64,000 nucleotides of DNA from Marinibaculum sp040216765 (GTDB lineage: Bacteria; Pseudomonadota; Alphaproteobacteria; Ferrovibrionales; Ferrovibrionaceae), in the NCBI GenBank assembly GCA_040216765.1, contig JAVJON010000025.1:1-64000 (forward strand), in the 5' to 3' direction. The notes below the pieces were generated by a model, which was not told where the DNA came from, did not search any database, and was given only the letters and a program-made list of their open reading frames with translations. The translations under genes and the position numbers were made by a program. Shown one piece after another: positions 8,530 to 16,737 of this stretch (positions are counted from its first letter, which is position 1; every line of letters starts with the position of its first letter).

Positions 8530-9389
8530 TGGCCGGCAGCTTCCCCTGGCGGCACTATGTCCTGCCCGTGCTGACCATCCTGGTCTTCGTCTTCCTCTAT
8601 GCGCCGATCGTCTCGCTGGTGGTGTTCTCCTTCAACGAGAACCGGCTGGTGACGGTCTGGAGCGGCTTCTCGTTCAAATGGTATGGCGCGCTGCTGCAGG
8701 ACCGGCAGATCCTGAACGCGGCGCGGGTCAGCCTGCAGGTCGGCGCGCTCTCCGCCACCCTGGCGGTGGTGTTCGGCACCCTGGCCGGCATCGCGCTCGC
8801 CCGCTTCGGCCCGTTCCGCGGCCGGCTGCTGCTGACCGGCATGGTGACCGCGCCGCTGGTCATGCCGGAGGTGATCACCGGCCTGTCCCTGCTGCTGCTG
8901 TTCGTGTCGATGGAGATGCTGCTGGGCTGGCCGGAGGGCCGCTCGATCACCACCATCACCATCGCCCATGCCACCTTCTCGATGGCCTATGTCGCGGTGG
9001 TGGTGCAGTCGCGCGTGATCGACCTGCAGGCCGATATCGAGGATGCGGCCGCGGACCTGGGCGCGCGGCCGATGCAGGTGTTCTTCTGGATCACCCTGCC
9101 GATGATCGCGCCGGCGCTGGTGGCCGGCTGGCTGCTGGCCTTCACCCTGTCGCTGGACGACCTCGTGGTGGCGAGCTTCGTCGCCGGCCCGGGCTCCAGC
9201 ACCCTGCCGATGGTGATCTTCTCCAAGGTCAGGCTGGGTGTCAGCCCGGAGGTCAACGCCCTGGCGGCGATCCTGATCGGCGTGGTGGGCATCGGCGTCG
9301 CCCTCGCCGCCTGGCAGATGCGCCGCGCCGCCGCCAGCCGCGTCCGGCGCACCGACGAGGCCTTGCAGGCCGCCCGCGACAGCCGGTGA
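8529..9389 (+). CDS. polyamine ABC transporter permease (PotI-like)
   Basis: Second inner-membrane permease, 286 residues and six predicted membrane spans. Near the N-terminus it carries YAPIVSLVVFSFNENRLVTVW, typical of PotI/PotC. The EAA loop reads IEDAAADLGARPMQVFFWITLP, followed by SLDDLVVASFVAGPGSSTLP. Its ATG overlaps the preceding stop by one base. It is the last gene of the four-gene operon. Confidence 0.92.
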   Translation: MAGSFPWRHYVLPVLTILVFVFLYAPIVSLVVFSFNENRLVTVWSGFSFKWYGALLQDRQILNAARVSLQVGALSATLAVVFGTLAGIALARFGPFRGRLLLTGMVTAPLVMPEVITGLSLLLLFVSMEMLLGWPEGRSITTITIAHATFSMAYVAVVVQSRVIDLQADIEDAAADLGARPMQVFFWITLPMIAPALVAGWLLAFTLSLDDLVVASFVAGPGSSTLPMVIFSKVRLGVSPEVNALAAILIGVVGIGVALAAWQMRRAAASRVRRTDEALQAARDSR

Positions 9390-9477
9390 GCGGCGGCGCC
9401 ACCGCGCCGGGAAGCCCCGCATGATCCCTACCCGTTCTCTGATCGGCAACGCTTCCGGGGACTGGCGGCCGGCGTTT

Positions 9478-9497
9478 CCTGTCGCTGCCTCGACAGG
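9478..9497 (+). terminator. hairpin after the polyamine transporter operon
   Basis: CCTGTCG (9478-9484) and CGACAGG (9491-9497) form a perfect stem with a 6-base loop about 90 bases after the last transporter gene. A second perfect palindrome, CTGCCGGCCGGCAG, lies at 9535-9548. Neither has a clear T-run. The 9390-9616 gap holds nothing else that I recognise. Confidence 0.4.
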
Positions 9498-9616
9498 GTC
9501 TTCGCCGTCACCGTACCCTGCCCCTGTCCCCGGCCTGCCGGCCGGCAGCCCAAGGGAACCGTAGCCGCGCCCGACGGTTTGCCAGGGGGAACGATTCGCC
9601 ACAGGGAGTGCCTGTC

Positions 9617-10336
9617 ATGTCCAGGACCGCAATGCCCCGCAATGCCCTCGCCGTCGCCACTGCCCTCGTCCTGCTGCACAGCCTTCCCGTTCAGGCAGAG
9701 ATGCAGGAAAGCTATATGCGTGACGGCACGTCCGGCGCCGTGCCCTACAGCAGCCGGGCGCTGCAGCAGGATCGCCAGGTCGCGCCGCAACCCAACCTGG
9801 CCAGCGGCACGCTGGAAAAGCGGGAAGACCTGCGCGGCGACACGGTGGCCGGCGCGGCCGGCGGAACCCTCGGCACGGTGACCGACGTGGTCGGCTCCGC
9901 GAGCGGCCAGGGCCGCTACCTGGTGATCGACACCGGAGCGGGAGAGATGCGCTACCTGCCGGTGCCGGAGCATCAGTTCCTGCGCATCGCCGACGGCCGG
10001 CTGCAGCTCCGCACCCTCGATGCGCTGGTGGTCGAGGCACCGCGCTACGCCGTCAGCGACTTCGCCAAGGGACCGGACGGCTGGCCCGAAGCGCTGGAGA
10101 TGTGGTGGCGGGAGCGGCTGCAGCTCGTCTATGCCGCCGCCGTCCCGCTGCCCCCGGGCGCGGCACCGCCCGGCGCGGCAGCACCCGGCCCGGAGGCCTA
10201 TGGCCAGGAGGCCGATAGCCGGCGCACCGCCACCCCGGCCACCGCCATGCGCGGCACCGCCGCGACCCAGGGTGCCGCGGCCGCACCGCGGACACCCGCG
10301 CCGGTCGTCACCACGCGGCAGGCGCCGGCCAGCTGA
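9617..10336 (+). CDS. exported PRC-barrel domain protein
   Basis: A 239-residue protein with an N-terminal signal peptide ending near VQAEM. Roughly residues 75-150 look like a PRC-barrel: GTLGTVTDVVGS, GRYLVIDTGAG, YLPVPEHQFLRIADGRLQL, then LDALVVEAPRYAVSDF, which matches the usual 'L..APRY' end of that fold. After about residue 175 comes a low-complexity tail rich in Ala, Pro and Gly. Exported PRC-barrel proteins are common in alphaproteobacteria but their role is poorly defined. An AGGGAG sequence precedes the ATG; a GTG at 9608 is the alternative start. It stands alone between two operons. Confidence 0.7.
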   Translation: MSRTAMPRNALAVATALVLLHSLPVQAEMQESYMRDGTSGAVPYSSRALQQDRQVAPQPNLASGTLEKREDLRGDTVAGAAGGTLGTVTDVVGSASGQGRYLVIDTGAGEMRYLPVPEHQFLRIADGRLQLRTLDALVVEAPRYAVSDFAKGPDGWPEALEMWWRERLQLVYAAAVPLPPGAAPPGAAAPGPEAYGQEADSRRTATPATAMRGTAATQGAAAAPRTPAPVVTTRQAPAS

Positions 10337-10411
10337 GGCGCATTCCCCTGCCGCCGTTCCCTGCTAACATGCGCTGCCGGGCTGGGCCGGCGGAACCGAG
10401 GGAGGCGGACC

Positions 10412-11098
10412 ATGCATGACAGCCGGATTGCGCAGGAGGTGCTCGACCTGGCCGCGGAGCGGCGCGGCGACAGGCCACAGGGTCTCGACGGTGGCCGCAC
10501 CGCCCTGGTGGTGATCGACCTGCAGAATGTCTTCATGCTGCCCGGCATGCCCATCGAGGTGCCGACGGCCCGCGAGATCGTGCCGAACGTGAACCGCCTG
10601 GCCGCCGCGATGCGCGAGGCCGGCGGAACCGTCGCCTGGGTGCAGATGTCCACCGAGGGCCAGGCCGAGAGCTGGAGCGTGTTCTTCCAGGATATCTGCA
10701 CCGAGGAAGGCCTGCGCGAGATGCTGCCCGGCTCCCATGGCTTCGAGCTGCATGCCGGGCTGGAGGTTCGCGAGGCCGACCTGCGGATCCGCAAGACCCG
10801 CTACAGCGCCTTCATCCAGGGCTCCTCGGACATCGACGCGCAGTTGCGCGCCCGCGGCATCGACACCGTGGTGATCGTCGGCACCCTGACCAATGTCTGC
10901 TGCGAATCCTCCGCCCGCGACGCGATGATGCTGAACTACCGGGTCGTCTTCGTGGAGGATGCCAATGCCGCGCTGAGCGACGCCGAGCACAACGCCGCCC
11001 TGACGACGATCTGCCGGGTCTTCGGCGAGGTGGTCAGCACCGACCAGGCGGTCGCGCGCCTTGCCGGCGCCGGCACGGCGCTCGCCGCGGCCGAGTAG
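10412..11098 (+). CDS. cysteine hydrolase of the isochorismatase family
   Basis: A 228-residue hydrolase with the family fold and triad: the aspartate in ALVVIDLQNVF, a lysine in RIRKTRYSAF, and the nucleophile within TNVCCESSARDA. Such enzymes hydrolyse amides, ureas or carbamates (nicotinamidase, N-carbamoylsarcosine amidase, biuret hydrolase types) or the vinyl ether of isochorismate; the substrate cannot be read from the sequence. A strong GAGGGAGG precedes the ATG. It converges with ligD, only 6 bases separating the stops, and has no obvious operon partner. Confidence 0.88.
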   Translation: MHDSRIAQEVLDLAAERRGDRPQGLDGGRTALVVIDLQNVFMLPGMPIEVPTAREIVPNVNRLAAAMREAGGTVAWVQMSTEGQAESWSVFFQDICTEEGLREMLPGSHGFELHAGLEVREADLRIRKTRYSAFIQGSSDIDAQLRARGIDTVVIVGTLTNVCCESSARDAMMLNYRVVFVEDANAALSDAEHNAALTTICRVFGEVVSTDQAVARLAGAGTALAAAE

Positions 11099-11104
11099 GG
11101 AGGC

Positions 11105-11368
11105 TCAGCGCCCCCGCAGCGCGGCGATCAGCGCGTCCTTGTCCATGCCGGACCGGCCGTCGATGTCCAGGTCGCGGGCGCGGTCGTACAGCTCCGCCTT
11201 GGTCCAGTCCTCGTAGGGCGGCGCCTTGCCGCCGCGCCGGCTGGGCCTGCGCTGCGGATCGGCCTTGGCATTGGCGATGCGGGCGGCCTTCTCCTTGCCC
11301 ATGCCCTTCTTGCGCAGTTCCTCGTACTGCCTGTCGTCCTTGATCTGGTTGCCATGGTTCTTCGCCAT
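11105..11368 (-). CDS. Rho-N-domain small protein, possible internal translation start within ligD
   Basis: In frame with the 3' end of ligD, an ATG at 11368 is preceded by GGGAGGT five bases upstream. It would yield an 87-residue protein starting MAKNHGNQIKDDRQYEELRK, with lysine-rich KGMGKEKAARIANAK and a C-terminal WTKAELYDRARDLDIDGRS resembling Rho termination factor N-terminal (SAP-like) helices. Related proteins are commonly separate genes in alphaproteobacteria. Whether it is made alone, as the LigD tail, or both cannot be decided here. Confidence 0.5.
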   Translation of the reverse strand: MAKNHGNQIKDDRQYEELRKKGMGKEKAARIANAKADPQRRPSRRGGKAPPYEDWTKAELYDRARDLDIDGRSGMDKDALIAALRGR

Positions 11369-13972
11369 CGCGCGACCTCCCTTTCCGGTGCCGCCGGCCA
11401 GGGCATCCAGGGCCCCCGGCGGAATCCTCTGCTTCAGGTCGAAATACCCCGCCCAGGGATCCGCCTTCAGGCGGGCCAGGCGCCGCAGCACCTTGGGAAT
11501 GTCGTAGTCGGCGCCGGAGCTTGCCCGTGCCAGCTCGTCCCAGGTCACCGGCACGGCCACCGGCGCGCCCTTCCGCGCCCGCGGGCTGTAGGGGCAGATC
11601 GCCGTGGCGCCGCGCTCGTTGCGCAGCCAGTCCAGGAAGATCCGGCCCTTCCGGGCCTGGCGGGAGGCCTTGGACAGGTAGCGCTCCGGCGCCGCCTCGG
11701 CCAACCGCTCCGCCAGGTCGCGGGCAAAGGCCTTGACCGCCGCCCAGTCCCGTTCCGGCAGCAACGGCACCACGACATGCACCCCCTTGCCCCCGGTCAG
11801 CATCGGGAATCCCTGCAGGTCCAGTGCCGCCAGCACGTCGCGGACCTCACGCGCGGCCGCGCGGACATCGGCGAAGGACAGGCCGGCATCCGGATCCAGG
11901 TCGAACACCAGGCGCTCGGGATGCTCCACATCGGCGGCCCGGGCGCCCCAGGGATGCAGTTCCAGGACGCCGAACTGCGCCATCGCCGCCAGCCCGTCAC
12001 GGTCGTCGATGAAGATGTAGTCGGCGGTGCCGCCATCCTTCTCGCGGATCGGCACGGTGCGGATCGCCGCCGGCATGCCGTCGCTGCGATGGCGCTGGAA
12101 GAAGCAGGCCCGGGCCCGGCCCTGGGGACAGCGCACCAGGCTGACCGGACGACCCGCCAGATGCGGCAGCATCCAGTCGGCGACGTCCTGCAGGTAGGCG
12201 GCGAGATCGGCCTTGGTCAGCCCCTGCTCGGGATAGACGACCCGGTCCGGGCTGGTCAGGCGGGTTCGGCCGCCGCCATCGGTCTCAGGCTTGTCCAAAT
12301 GCACCTCCCCGGCCGGCTTGTCCTCGCGCAGCCCGTGATAGACCGGATGGCGCAGCAGCCCGTCCGACGTCCGCTCGGTATAGGAGATCTCGGCCACCAG
12401 CTTCGGCGTCAGCCAGCGCGCGCCCCGGGCGGCCGCCCGGGGCACTGCAGCGTAGGGCGGGGTCTTGCGCGCCAATGGCCGCATCGCTTCCGCCAGGGCA
12501 GCCATCGTCGCGCCGTCGAAGCCGGTGCCGACCCGGCCGCGATAGACCAGCTCGCCCTCCTCGAAGGTGCCGAGAAGGAGCGATGCGAAGGGGCGCGCGG
12601 GCTTGTCGGACGGGCTGAAGCCGCCGATCACGAACTCCTCCCGCAGGGCGCATTTCGACTTCAGCCAGTCGCGATGGCGGCCCGACCGGTAGGGCCTGCC
12701 GGCACGCTTGGAGACGATCCCCTCCAGCTTCAGGTCGCAGGCATGGGCATAGACCTCCGCCCCGCCGCCGTCGATATGGTCGCAGTAGCGCAGCTCGGCC
12801 GCCTCGCCCTCCAGGCCCCCGCCCAGCAGTTTCGCGAGCGCCGCCTTGCGCTCCTCCAGCGGGCGGGCCCGAAGGTCCTCGCCCTCCAGGTGCAGGAGGT
12901 CGAAGGCCACGTAGCAGAGCGGCCCGCCGGAGGTCAGCGCCTGCTGCAGCGCGGCGAAGTCGCTGCGCGGATTGCCGCCATCTTCATCCTCCGCCAGCGC
13001 CACCACCTCGCCGTCCAGCACGGCACGGCCGACCGGCAGGTCCGCCAGCAGGTCCCGGATCGCGGCAAAGCGGCTGCTCCAGTCCTTGCGGTTGCGGGTC
13101 AGCAGGCGCACCCGGCCATCCTGCAGGATCGCCTGCAGGCGATAGCCGTCCCACTTGATCTCGTGCAGCCAGCCCTCGCCTTCGGGCGCGGTGTCCACCA
13201 GGGTGGCCAGGGCCGGTGGCACGAAGGCCGGGCGCGCGCCGCCCCCGGCCTTTCTGCCCGATGCAGTCCTGCCCGATGCCTTCTGGCCCGATGCCTTCTG
13301 GCCCGATGCCTTCCGGCCCGGCACCGTCTTGCGCGGCTTGCGGTGCGGCGCCTTCGGCTCGTCCTCGCCCAGCACCGCGCCGGTCTTCGCGATCTGGGCC
13401 ATGGTGCGGCCCGTTGCGACGCTCTTGCCGTGCCGCTTGAGCGGATCGGCCGTCTCGTCCGCGACCGGGTCGCGTTCCTTCACCAGCAGCCAGTTCTCGC
13501 GCTTCTCGCCGGGCTTGCCGCGCATCCGCACCAGCGCCCAGTCGCCCTGCAGGCGCTCGCCCTTCAGGTGGAAGCTCAGCTTGCCCTTGCGCAGGCCGTC
13601 CCTTGGGTCGTCCTTCGGCTCCCAGCTGCCGCGGTCCCACAGCATCACGGTGCCGCCGCCATACTGGCCGGCCGGGATCACCCCCTCGAAATCGCCATAG
13701 GCCAGCGGATGGTCCTCGGTCCGCACGGCGAGCCGCTTGTCCTGCGGGTCCAGGCTGGGGCCGCGGGTCACCGCCCAGCTTTTCAGGACGCCGTCCAGCT
13801 CCAGCCGGAAATCGTAGTGCAGGCGGGTCGCGTCATGCTTCTGGATCAGGTAGGCCCGGCCGCCGTCCGCTCCCCCGGCGCCGCCCGCTTCGCCCTTCGG
13901 CTCCGCGGTGCGGCTGAAGTCGCGCCGGCGGTTGTATTCCGCCAAGCTCGCCGCTGCCTTGCGCGCCGCCAT
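11105..13972 (-). CDS. ligD: DNA ligase D (phosphoesterase-ligase-polymerase) fused to a Rho-N-like tail
   Basis: Multifunctional end-joining enzyme, 955 residues. The order is: 3'-phosphoesterase (about 40-190; KHDATRLHYDFRLELDG), a repeat-rich linker (about 215-240), ATP-dependent ligase (about 245-560; adenylated Lys near 273 in HEIKWDGYRL, later LEGIVSKRAG), then an archaeo-eukaryotic-primase polymerase (about 575-860; LVFDLDPDAG, TGGKGVHVVVP). Residues 869-955 (from MAKNHGNQIKDD) resemble a small Rho-N-domain protein usually encoded alone. Here the frame is continuous, with a strong ribosome site just before that Met. The gene begins 5 bases after the Ku gene and acts with Ku in non-homologous end joining. 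Confidence 0.95.
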   Translation of the reverse strand: MAARKAAASLAEYNRRRDFSRTAEPKGEAGGAGGADGGRAYLIQKHDATRLHYDFRLELDGVLKSWAVTRGPSLDPQDKRLAVRTEDHPLAYGDFEGVIPAGQYGGGTVMLWDRGSWEPKDDPRDGLRKGKLSFHLKGERLQGDWALVRMRGKPGEKRENWLLVKERDPVADETADPLKRHGKSVATGRTMAQIAKTGAVLGEDEPKAPHRKPRKTVPGRKASGQKASGQKASGRTASGRKAGGGARPAFVPPALATLVDTAPEGEGWLHEIKWDGYRLQAILQDGRVRLLTRNRKDWSSRFAAIRDLLADLPVGRAVLDGEVVALAEDEDGGNPRSDFAALQQALTSGGPLCYVAFDLLHLEGEDLRARPLEERKAALAKLLGGGLEGEAAELRYCDHIDGGGAEVYAHACDLKLEGIVSKRAGRPYRSGRHRDWLKSKCALREEFVIGGFSPSDKPARPFASLLLGTFEEGELVYRGRVGTGFDGATMAALAEAMRPLARKTPPYAAVPRAAARGARWLTPKLVAEISYTERTSDGLLRHPVYHGLREDKPAGEVHLDKPETDGGGRTRLTSPDRVVYPEQGLTKADLAAYLQDVADWMLPHLAGRPVSLVRCPQGRARACFFQRHRSDGMPAAIRTVPIREKDGGTADYIFIDDRDGLAAMAQFGVLELHPWGARAADVEHPERLVFDLDPDAGLSFADVRAAAREVRDVLAALDLQGFPMLTGGKGVHVVVPLLPERDWAAVKAFARDLAERLAEAAPERYLSKASRQARKGRIFLDWLRNERGATAICPYSPRARKGAPVAVPVTWDELARASSGADYDIPKVLRRLARLKADPWAGYFDLKQRIPPGALDALAGGTGKGGRAMAKNHGNQIKDDRQYEELRKKGMGKEKAARIANAKADPQRRPSRRGGKAPPYEDWTKAELYDRARDLDIDGRSGMDKDALIAALRGR
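13254..13328. repeat. 15-bp tandem repeats in ligD linker
   Basis: Five head-to-tail 15-base units (13254, 13269, 13284, 13299 and a degenerate one at 13314) built on TGGCCCGATGCCTTC. Read as protein on the minus strand they give a repeated five-residue KASGQ-type linker between the phosphoesterase and ligase domains. The two middle copies are identical, which suggests recent slippage. Confidence 0.85.
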
Positions 13973-13977
13973 CGCGG

Positions 13978-14883
13978 TCAGCTCGCCTTGCGGCGCGGCG
14001 CCGCGGACTTACCGGACGCGCGGCCGCTCTTCTTGCCGGACGGCCTGGCCTTGCCGCCACCGGACGATTTGGCCGGCGCCGACCTGCGCGGCCCTTTCCT
14101 GTCGCCCTTCACGCTGTTGCGCAGTGCCGCCATCAGGTCGATCACCTGGCCGCTCTGCCGCTCGCCGCCATCGTCGCTCTCCACGATCGCCTTGCCCTTG
14201 CGCTTGCGTTCGATCAGGTCGCGCAGCGCATCGGCATAGCTGTCATGGAAGGCGGAGGCATCGAACGGCTTCGACTTCCGCTCGATCAGCTCATGGGCCA
14301 GGTCGATCATCTCGTCCTCGACCTCCAGGTCGGGGATGTCGTCGAACACCTTGTCGCTGGAGCGCACCTCGTCCGCATAGCGCAGGGTTTCCAGCAGCAG
14401 CCCGCGGCCGCAGGGCTTGATCGCGGCGAGATATTCCTTGCCGCGCATCGCCATCTGGCCGAGGCCGACCTTGCCGGCATCGCGCAGCGCGTCGCGGATC
14501 ACGACGAAGCCCTCGGCGGCGGAATCGTCCTGCGGCGCCATGTAGTAGGGCCGGTCGAAGTAGCGCGGATCGATCTCGGCATGGTCCACGAACTGCACCA
14601 GGTCGATGCGGTCGCGGCTTTCCAGGCGGATCTCCTCCAGCTCGTCCGGCTCCAGCAGGACATAGTTCTCCTTGTCCAGCGCGAACCCCTTCACGATCTC
14701 GTCCGGGTCCACCGGGCCGATCCCCGGCGCCACCTTCTCGTAGCGGATGCGCTTGCCGCTGGGCTTGTGGATCTGGTGCAGGCTGAGCTTCGCGGCGCTT
14801 TCGGTCGCGGCGTAGAGGACCACCGGCACGGCCACCAGCGACAGCCGCAACTGGCCCTTCCAATATGCACGCGGTGCTGCCAT
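13978..14883 (-). CDS. ku: non-homologous end joining protein Ku
   Basis: Bacterial Ku, 301 residues. It forms a homodimeric ring on DNA ends and recruits LigD. It begins MAAPRAYWKGQLRLSLVAVPV, the standard Ku opening, followed by SLHQIHKPSGKRIRYEKVAP, KGFALDKENYVLLEPDEL and a central GKVGLGQMAMRGKEYLAAIKP. The C-terminal 50 residues are a Lys/Arg/Ser-rich tail, as in many Ku proteins, likely for DNA binding. The ATG at 14883 is preceded by a GGGAAAGGG sequence; the frame open to 15120 is upstream read-through. It forms an operon with ligD. Confidence 0.96.
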   Translation of the reverse strand: MAAPRAYWKGQLRLSLVAVPVVLYAATESAAKLSLHQIHKPSGKRIRYEKVAPGIGPVDPDEIVKGFALDKENYVLLEPDELEEIRLESRDRIDLVQFVDHAEIDPRYFDRPYYMAPQDDSAAEGFVVIRDALRDAGKVGLGQMAMRGKEYLAAIKPCGRGLLLETLRYADEVRSSDKVFDDIPDLEVEDEMIDLAHELIERKSKPFDASAFHDSYADALRDLIERKRKGKAIVESDDGGERQSGQVIDLMAALRNSVKGDRKGPRRSAPAKSSGGGKARPSGKKSGRASGKSAAPRRKAS

Positions 14884-15064
14884 CCGATACCCTTTCCCGC
14901 CGCCACCCGGCATCGCAGACTCCAACGCATGCAAGGCGTAGCGGTTCCCTTCGCGGCGCCGTCGCGCTTTGACCTCGCCCCCGTCCTCGGGTACCCCGGT
15001 CGGCAGCAGCGTGCGATGCTTCCGCACGGCTGGGGCACAGCGTGGGATGAGGCGACGGACCGGC

Positions 15065-16702
15065 ATGACGGACAAACGACATAACGAGGTTGTGGTGCTG
15101 GGCGCCGGCGTGGCGGGCATCTACCAGATCAAGTGCCTTGCCGATGCCGGCATCGACGCGATCCTGCTCGAGGCGGACGAGGATCTGGGCGGGACCTGGT
15201 ATCGCAACCGCTATCCGGGCGCGCGCTTCGATTCGGAGAGCTATACCTACGGCTATTCCTTTTCCCGCGAGCTGCTGGACGAATGGCACTGGAAGGAGCG
15301 CTTCTCGCCGCAGCCGGAGAACCTGAAATACCTGAACTACGTGGCGCAGAAGTTCGACCTGCGGCGCCACATGCGGTTCAACGCCCGGGTCGTGAAGATG
15401 ACCTGGGACGAGGAGGCGCGGCTCTGGCATCTGGGGCTGCAGGACGGCACGGCCTGGACCGCCCGCTTCGTGGTGACCGGCATCGGGGTTCTGTCCATGC
15501 CGACCATGCCGCGCATCCCGGGCATCGCGGATTTCGAGGGCGAGTCCCACCACACCTACTGGTGGCCGAAGGAGCCCGTCCCGCTGGCCGGGCGCCGGGT
15601 CGGCATCATCGGCACGGGCGCGACCGGCATCCAGGTGATCGGCGAGATCGCCGACAAGGTGGGCGAGCTGACGGTGTTCCAGCGGCGGCCGAACTGGAGC
15701 TCGCCGCTGAACAACGGGCCGATCTCGGAAGCGGAGATGGCGGCGATCCGCGCGCGCTACGACGAGATCTTCGCCAACTGCGCGCAGTCACCCGGCGGCT
15801 TCGAGCATGTGCCGGACCGGCGCGGCTTCTGGAGCCTGACGGCGGAGCAGCGGAAGGCGTTCTGGGACGAGCTCTACGCCACGCCGGGCTTCGCCATCCT
15901 GGTCGCCAACTTCATGGAGATCTTCTTCGACGCGGCCGCCAACCGGGAACTCTCCGACTACATCGCCGACCGGATCCGCGGCCGCGTGAAGGACCCCGCG
16001 ACCGCGGAGAAGCTGATCCCGAAGGACCATGGCTTCGGCATGCAGCGCCTGCCGCTGGAGACCCGCTATTTCGAGGCCTATAACCGCGACAACGTGCATC
16101 TGGTGGACATCACCGAGACGCCGATCGAGCGGGTCACCGCCAGGGGCATCCAGACCGAAGCGGCGCATTACGACCTGGACCTGATCGTCTATGCCACCGG
16201 CTTCGACACCATCACCGGCGCGTTCGACCGGATCGAGGTGTGCGGCACCGGCGGCGCGACCCTGCGCGACAAGTGGCGCGACGGCCCCAGCACCTATCTC
16301 GGCCTGTTGACCCACGGCTTCCCCAACCTGGTCATGGTGGCCGGCCCGCAGAGCGTGTCGGGCTCCACGAACTATCCCCGCGCCATCGAGAACGGGGTCG
16401 ACTGGGCGACCGCCCTGCTGCGCCACGCGATCGCGGGCGGCCAGACCCGGCTGGAGGTGGAGCCGGAGGCGGAGCGCGAATGGCAGGAGGAAGTCCGGCG
16501 CGCGCAGGACCGGCTGCTGCTGCGCCACAGCAAGGGCTGGTTCACCGGCTACAACTCCAACGTGGAGGGGCACCAGGAGGGCCGGTACCGCTACCAGGCC
16601 TATTTCGGCGGCTCGCCGCGCTACGCCCAGCTGCTCGACCGTGCCGCGGCGGAGGGCTATCGGCGGATCCGCATGAGCAAGGGCGTATCCGTCCCGGCCT
16701 GA
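15065..16702 (+). CDS. FAD-dependent Baeyer-Villiger type monooxygenase
   Basis: Flavoprotein monooxygenase of 545 residues in the cyclohexanone monooxygenase family, which inserts oxygen next to a ketone or oxidises heteroatoms using NADPH and O2. There are two Rossmann motifs: FAD-binding GAGVAG near residue 14 with GGTWYRNRYPGARFDSES after it, and NADPH-binding GTGATG near residue 184. Between them is the class fingerprint FEGESHHTYWWP (FxGxxxHxxxWP). The ATG at 15065 places the first Rossmann strand (EVVVLGAGVAG) at the right distance. It is divergent from the Ku-ligD operon; the ketone substrate is unknown. Confidence 0.9.
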   Translation: MTDKRHNEVVVLGAGVAGIYQIKCLADAGIDAILLEADEDLGGTWYRNRYPGARFDSESYTYGYSFSRELLDEWHWKERFSPQPENLKYLNYVAQKFDLRRHMRFNARVVKMTWDEEARLWHLGLQDGTAWTARFVVTGIGVLSMPTMPRIPGIADFEGESHHTYWWPKEPVPLAGRRVGIIGTGATGIQVIGEIADKVGELTVFQRRPNWSSPLNNGPISEAEMAAIRARYDEIFANCAQSPGGFEHVPDRRGFWSLTAEQRKAFWDELYATPGFAILVANFMEIFFDAAANRELSDYIADRIRGRVKDPATAEKLIPKDHGFGMQRLPLETRYFEAYNRDNVHLVDITETPIERVTARGIQTEAAHYDLDLIVYATGFDTITGAFDRIEVCGTGGATLRDKWRDGPSTYLGLLTHGFPNLVMVAGPQSVSGSTNYPRAIENGVDWATALLRHAIAGGQTRLEVEPEAEREWQEEVRRAQDRLLLRHSKGWFTGYNSNVEGHQEGRYRYQAYFGGSPRYAQLLDRAAAEGYRRIRMSKGVSVPA

Positions 16703-16714
16703 GCGGGGAGCGGA

Positions 16715-16732
16715 GGCGGCACTGCGGCCGCC
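16715..16732. terminator. hairpin between converging genes
   Basis: GGCGGC (16715-16720) pairs with GCCGCC (16727-16732) in the 35-base gap between the converging monooxygenase and histidine kinase genes. It is a weak candidate for a shared bidirectional terminator. Confidence 0.35.
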
Positions 16733-16737
16733 GTTCG

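Noticed and set aside
13254..13328. Possible CRISPR-like repeat
   Set aside because: Units are head-to-tail without spacers and lie in the ligD reading frame.
11354..14239. Open frame of 961 codons on the plus strand
   Set aside because: It lies wholly antisense to ligD and Ku, has low-complexity His/Gln/Arg-rich content and no domain; such long shadows are expected in GC-rich DNA.
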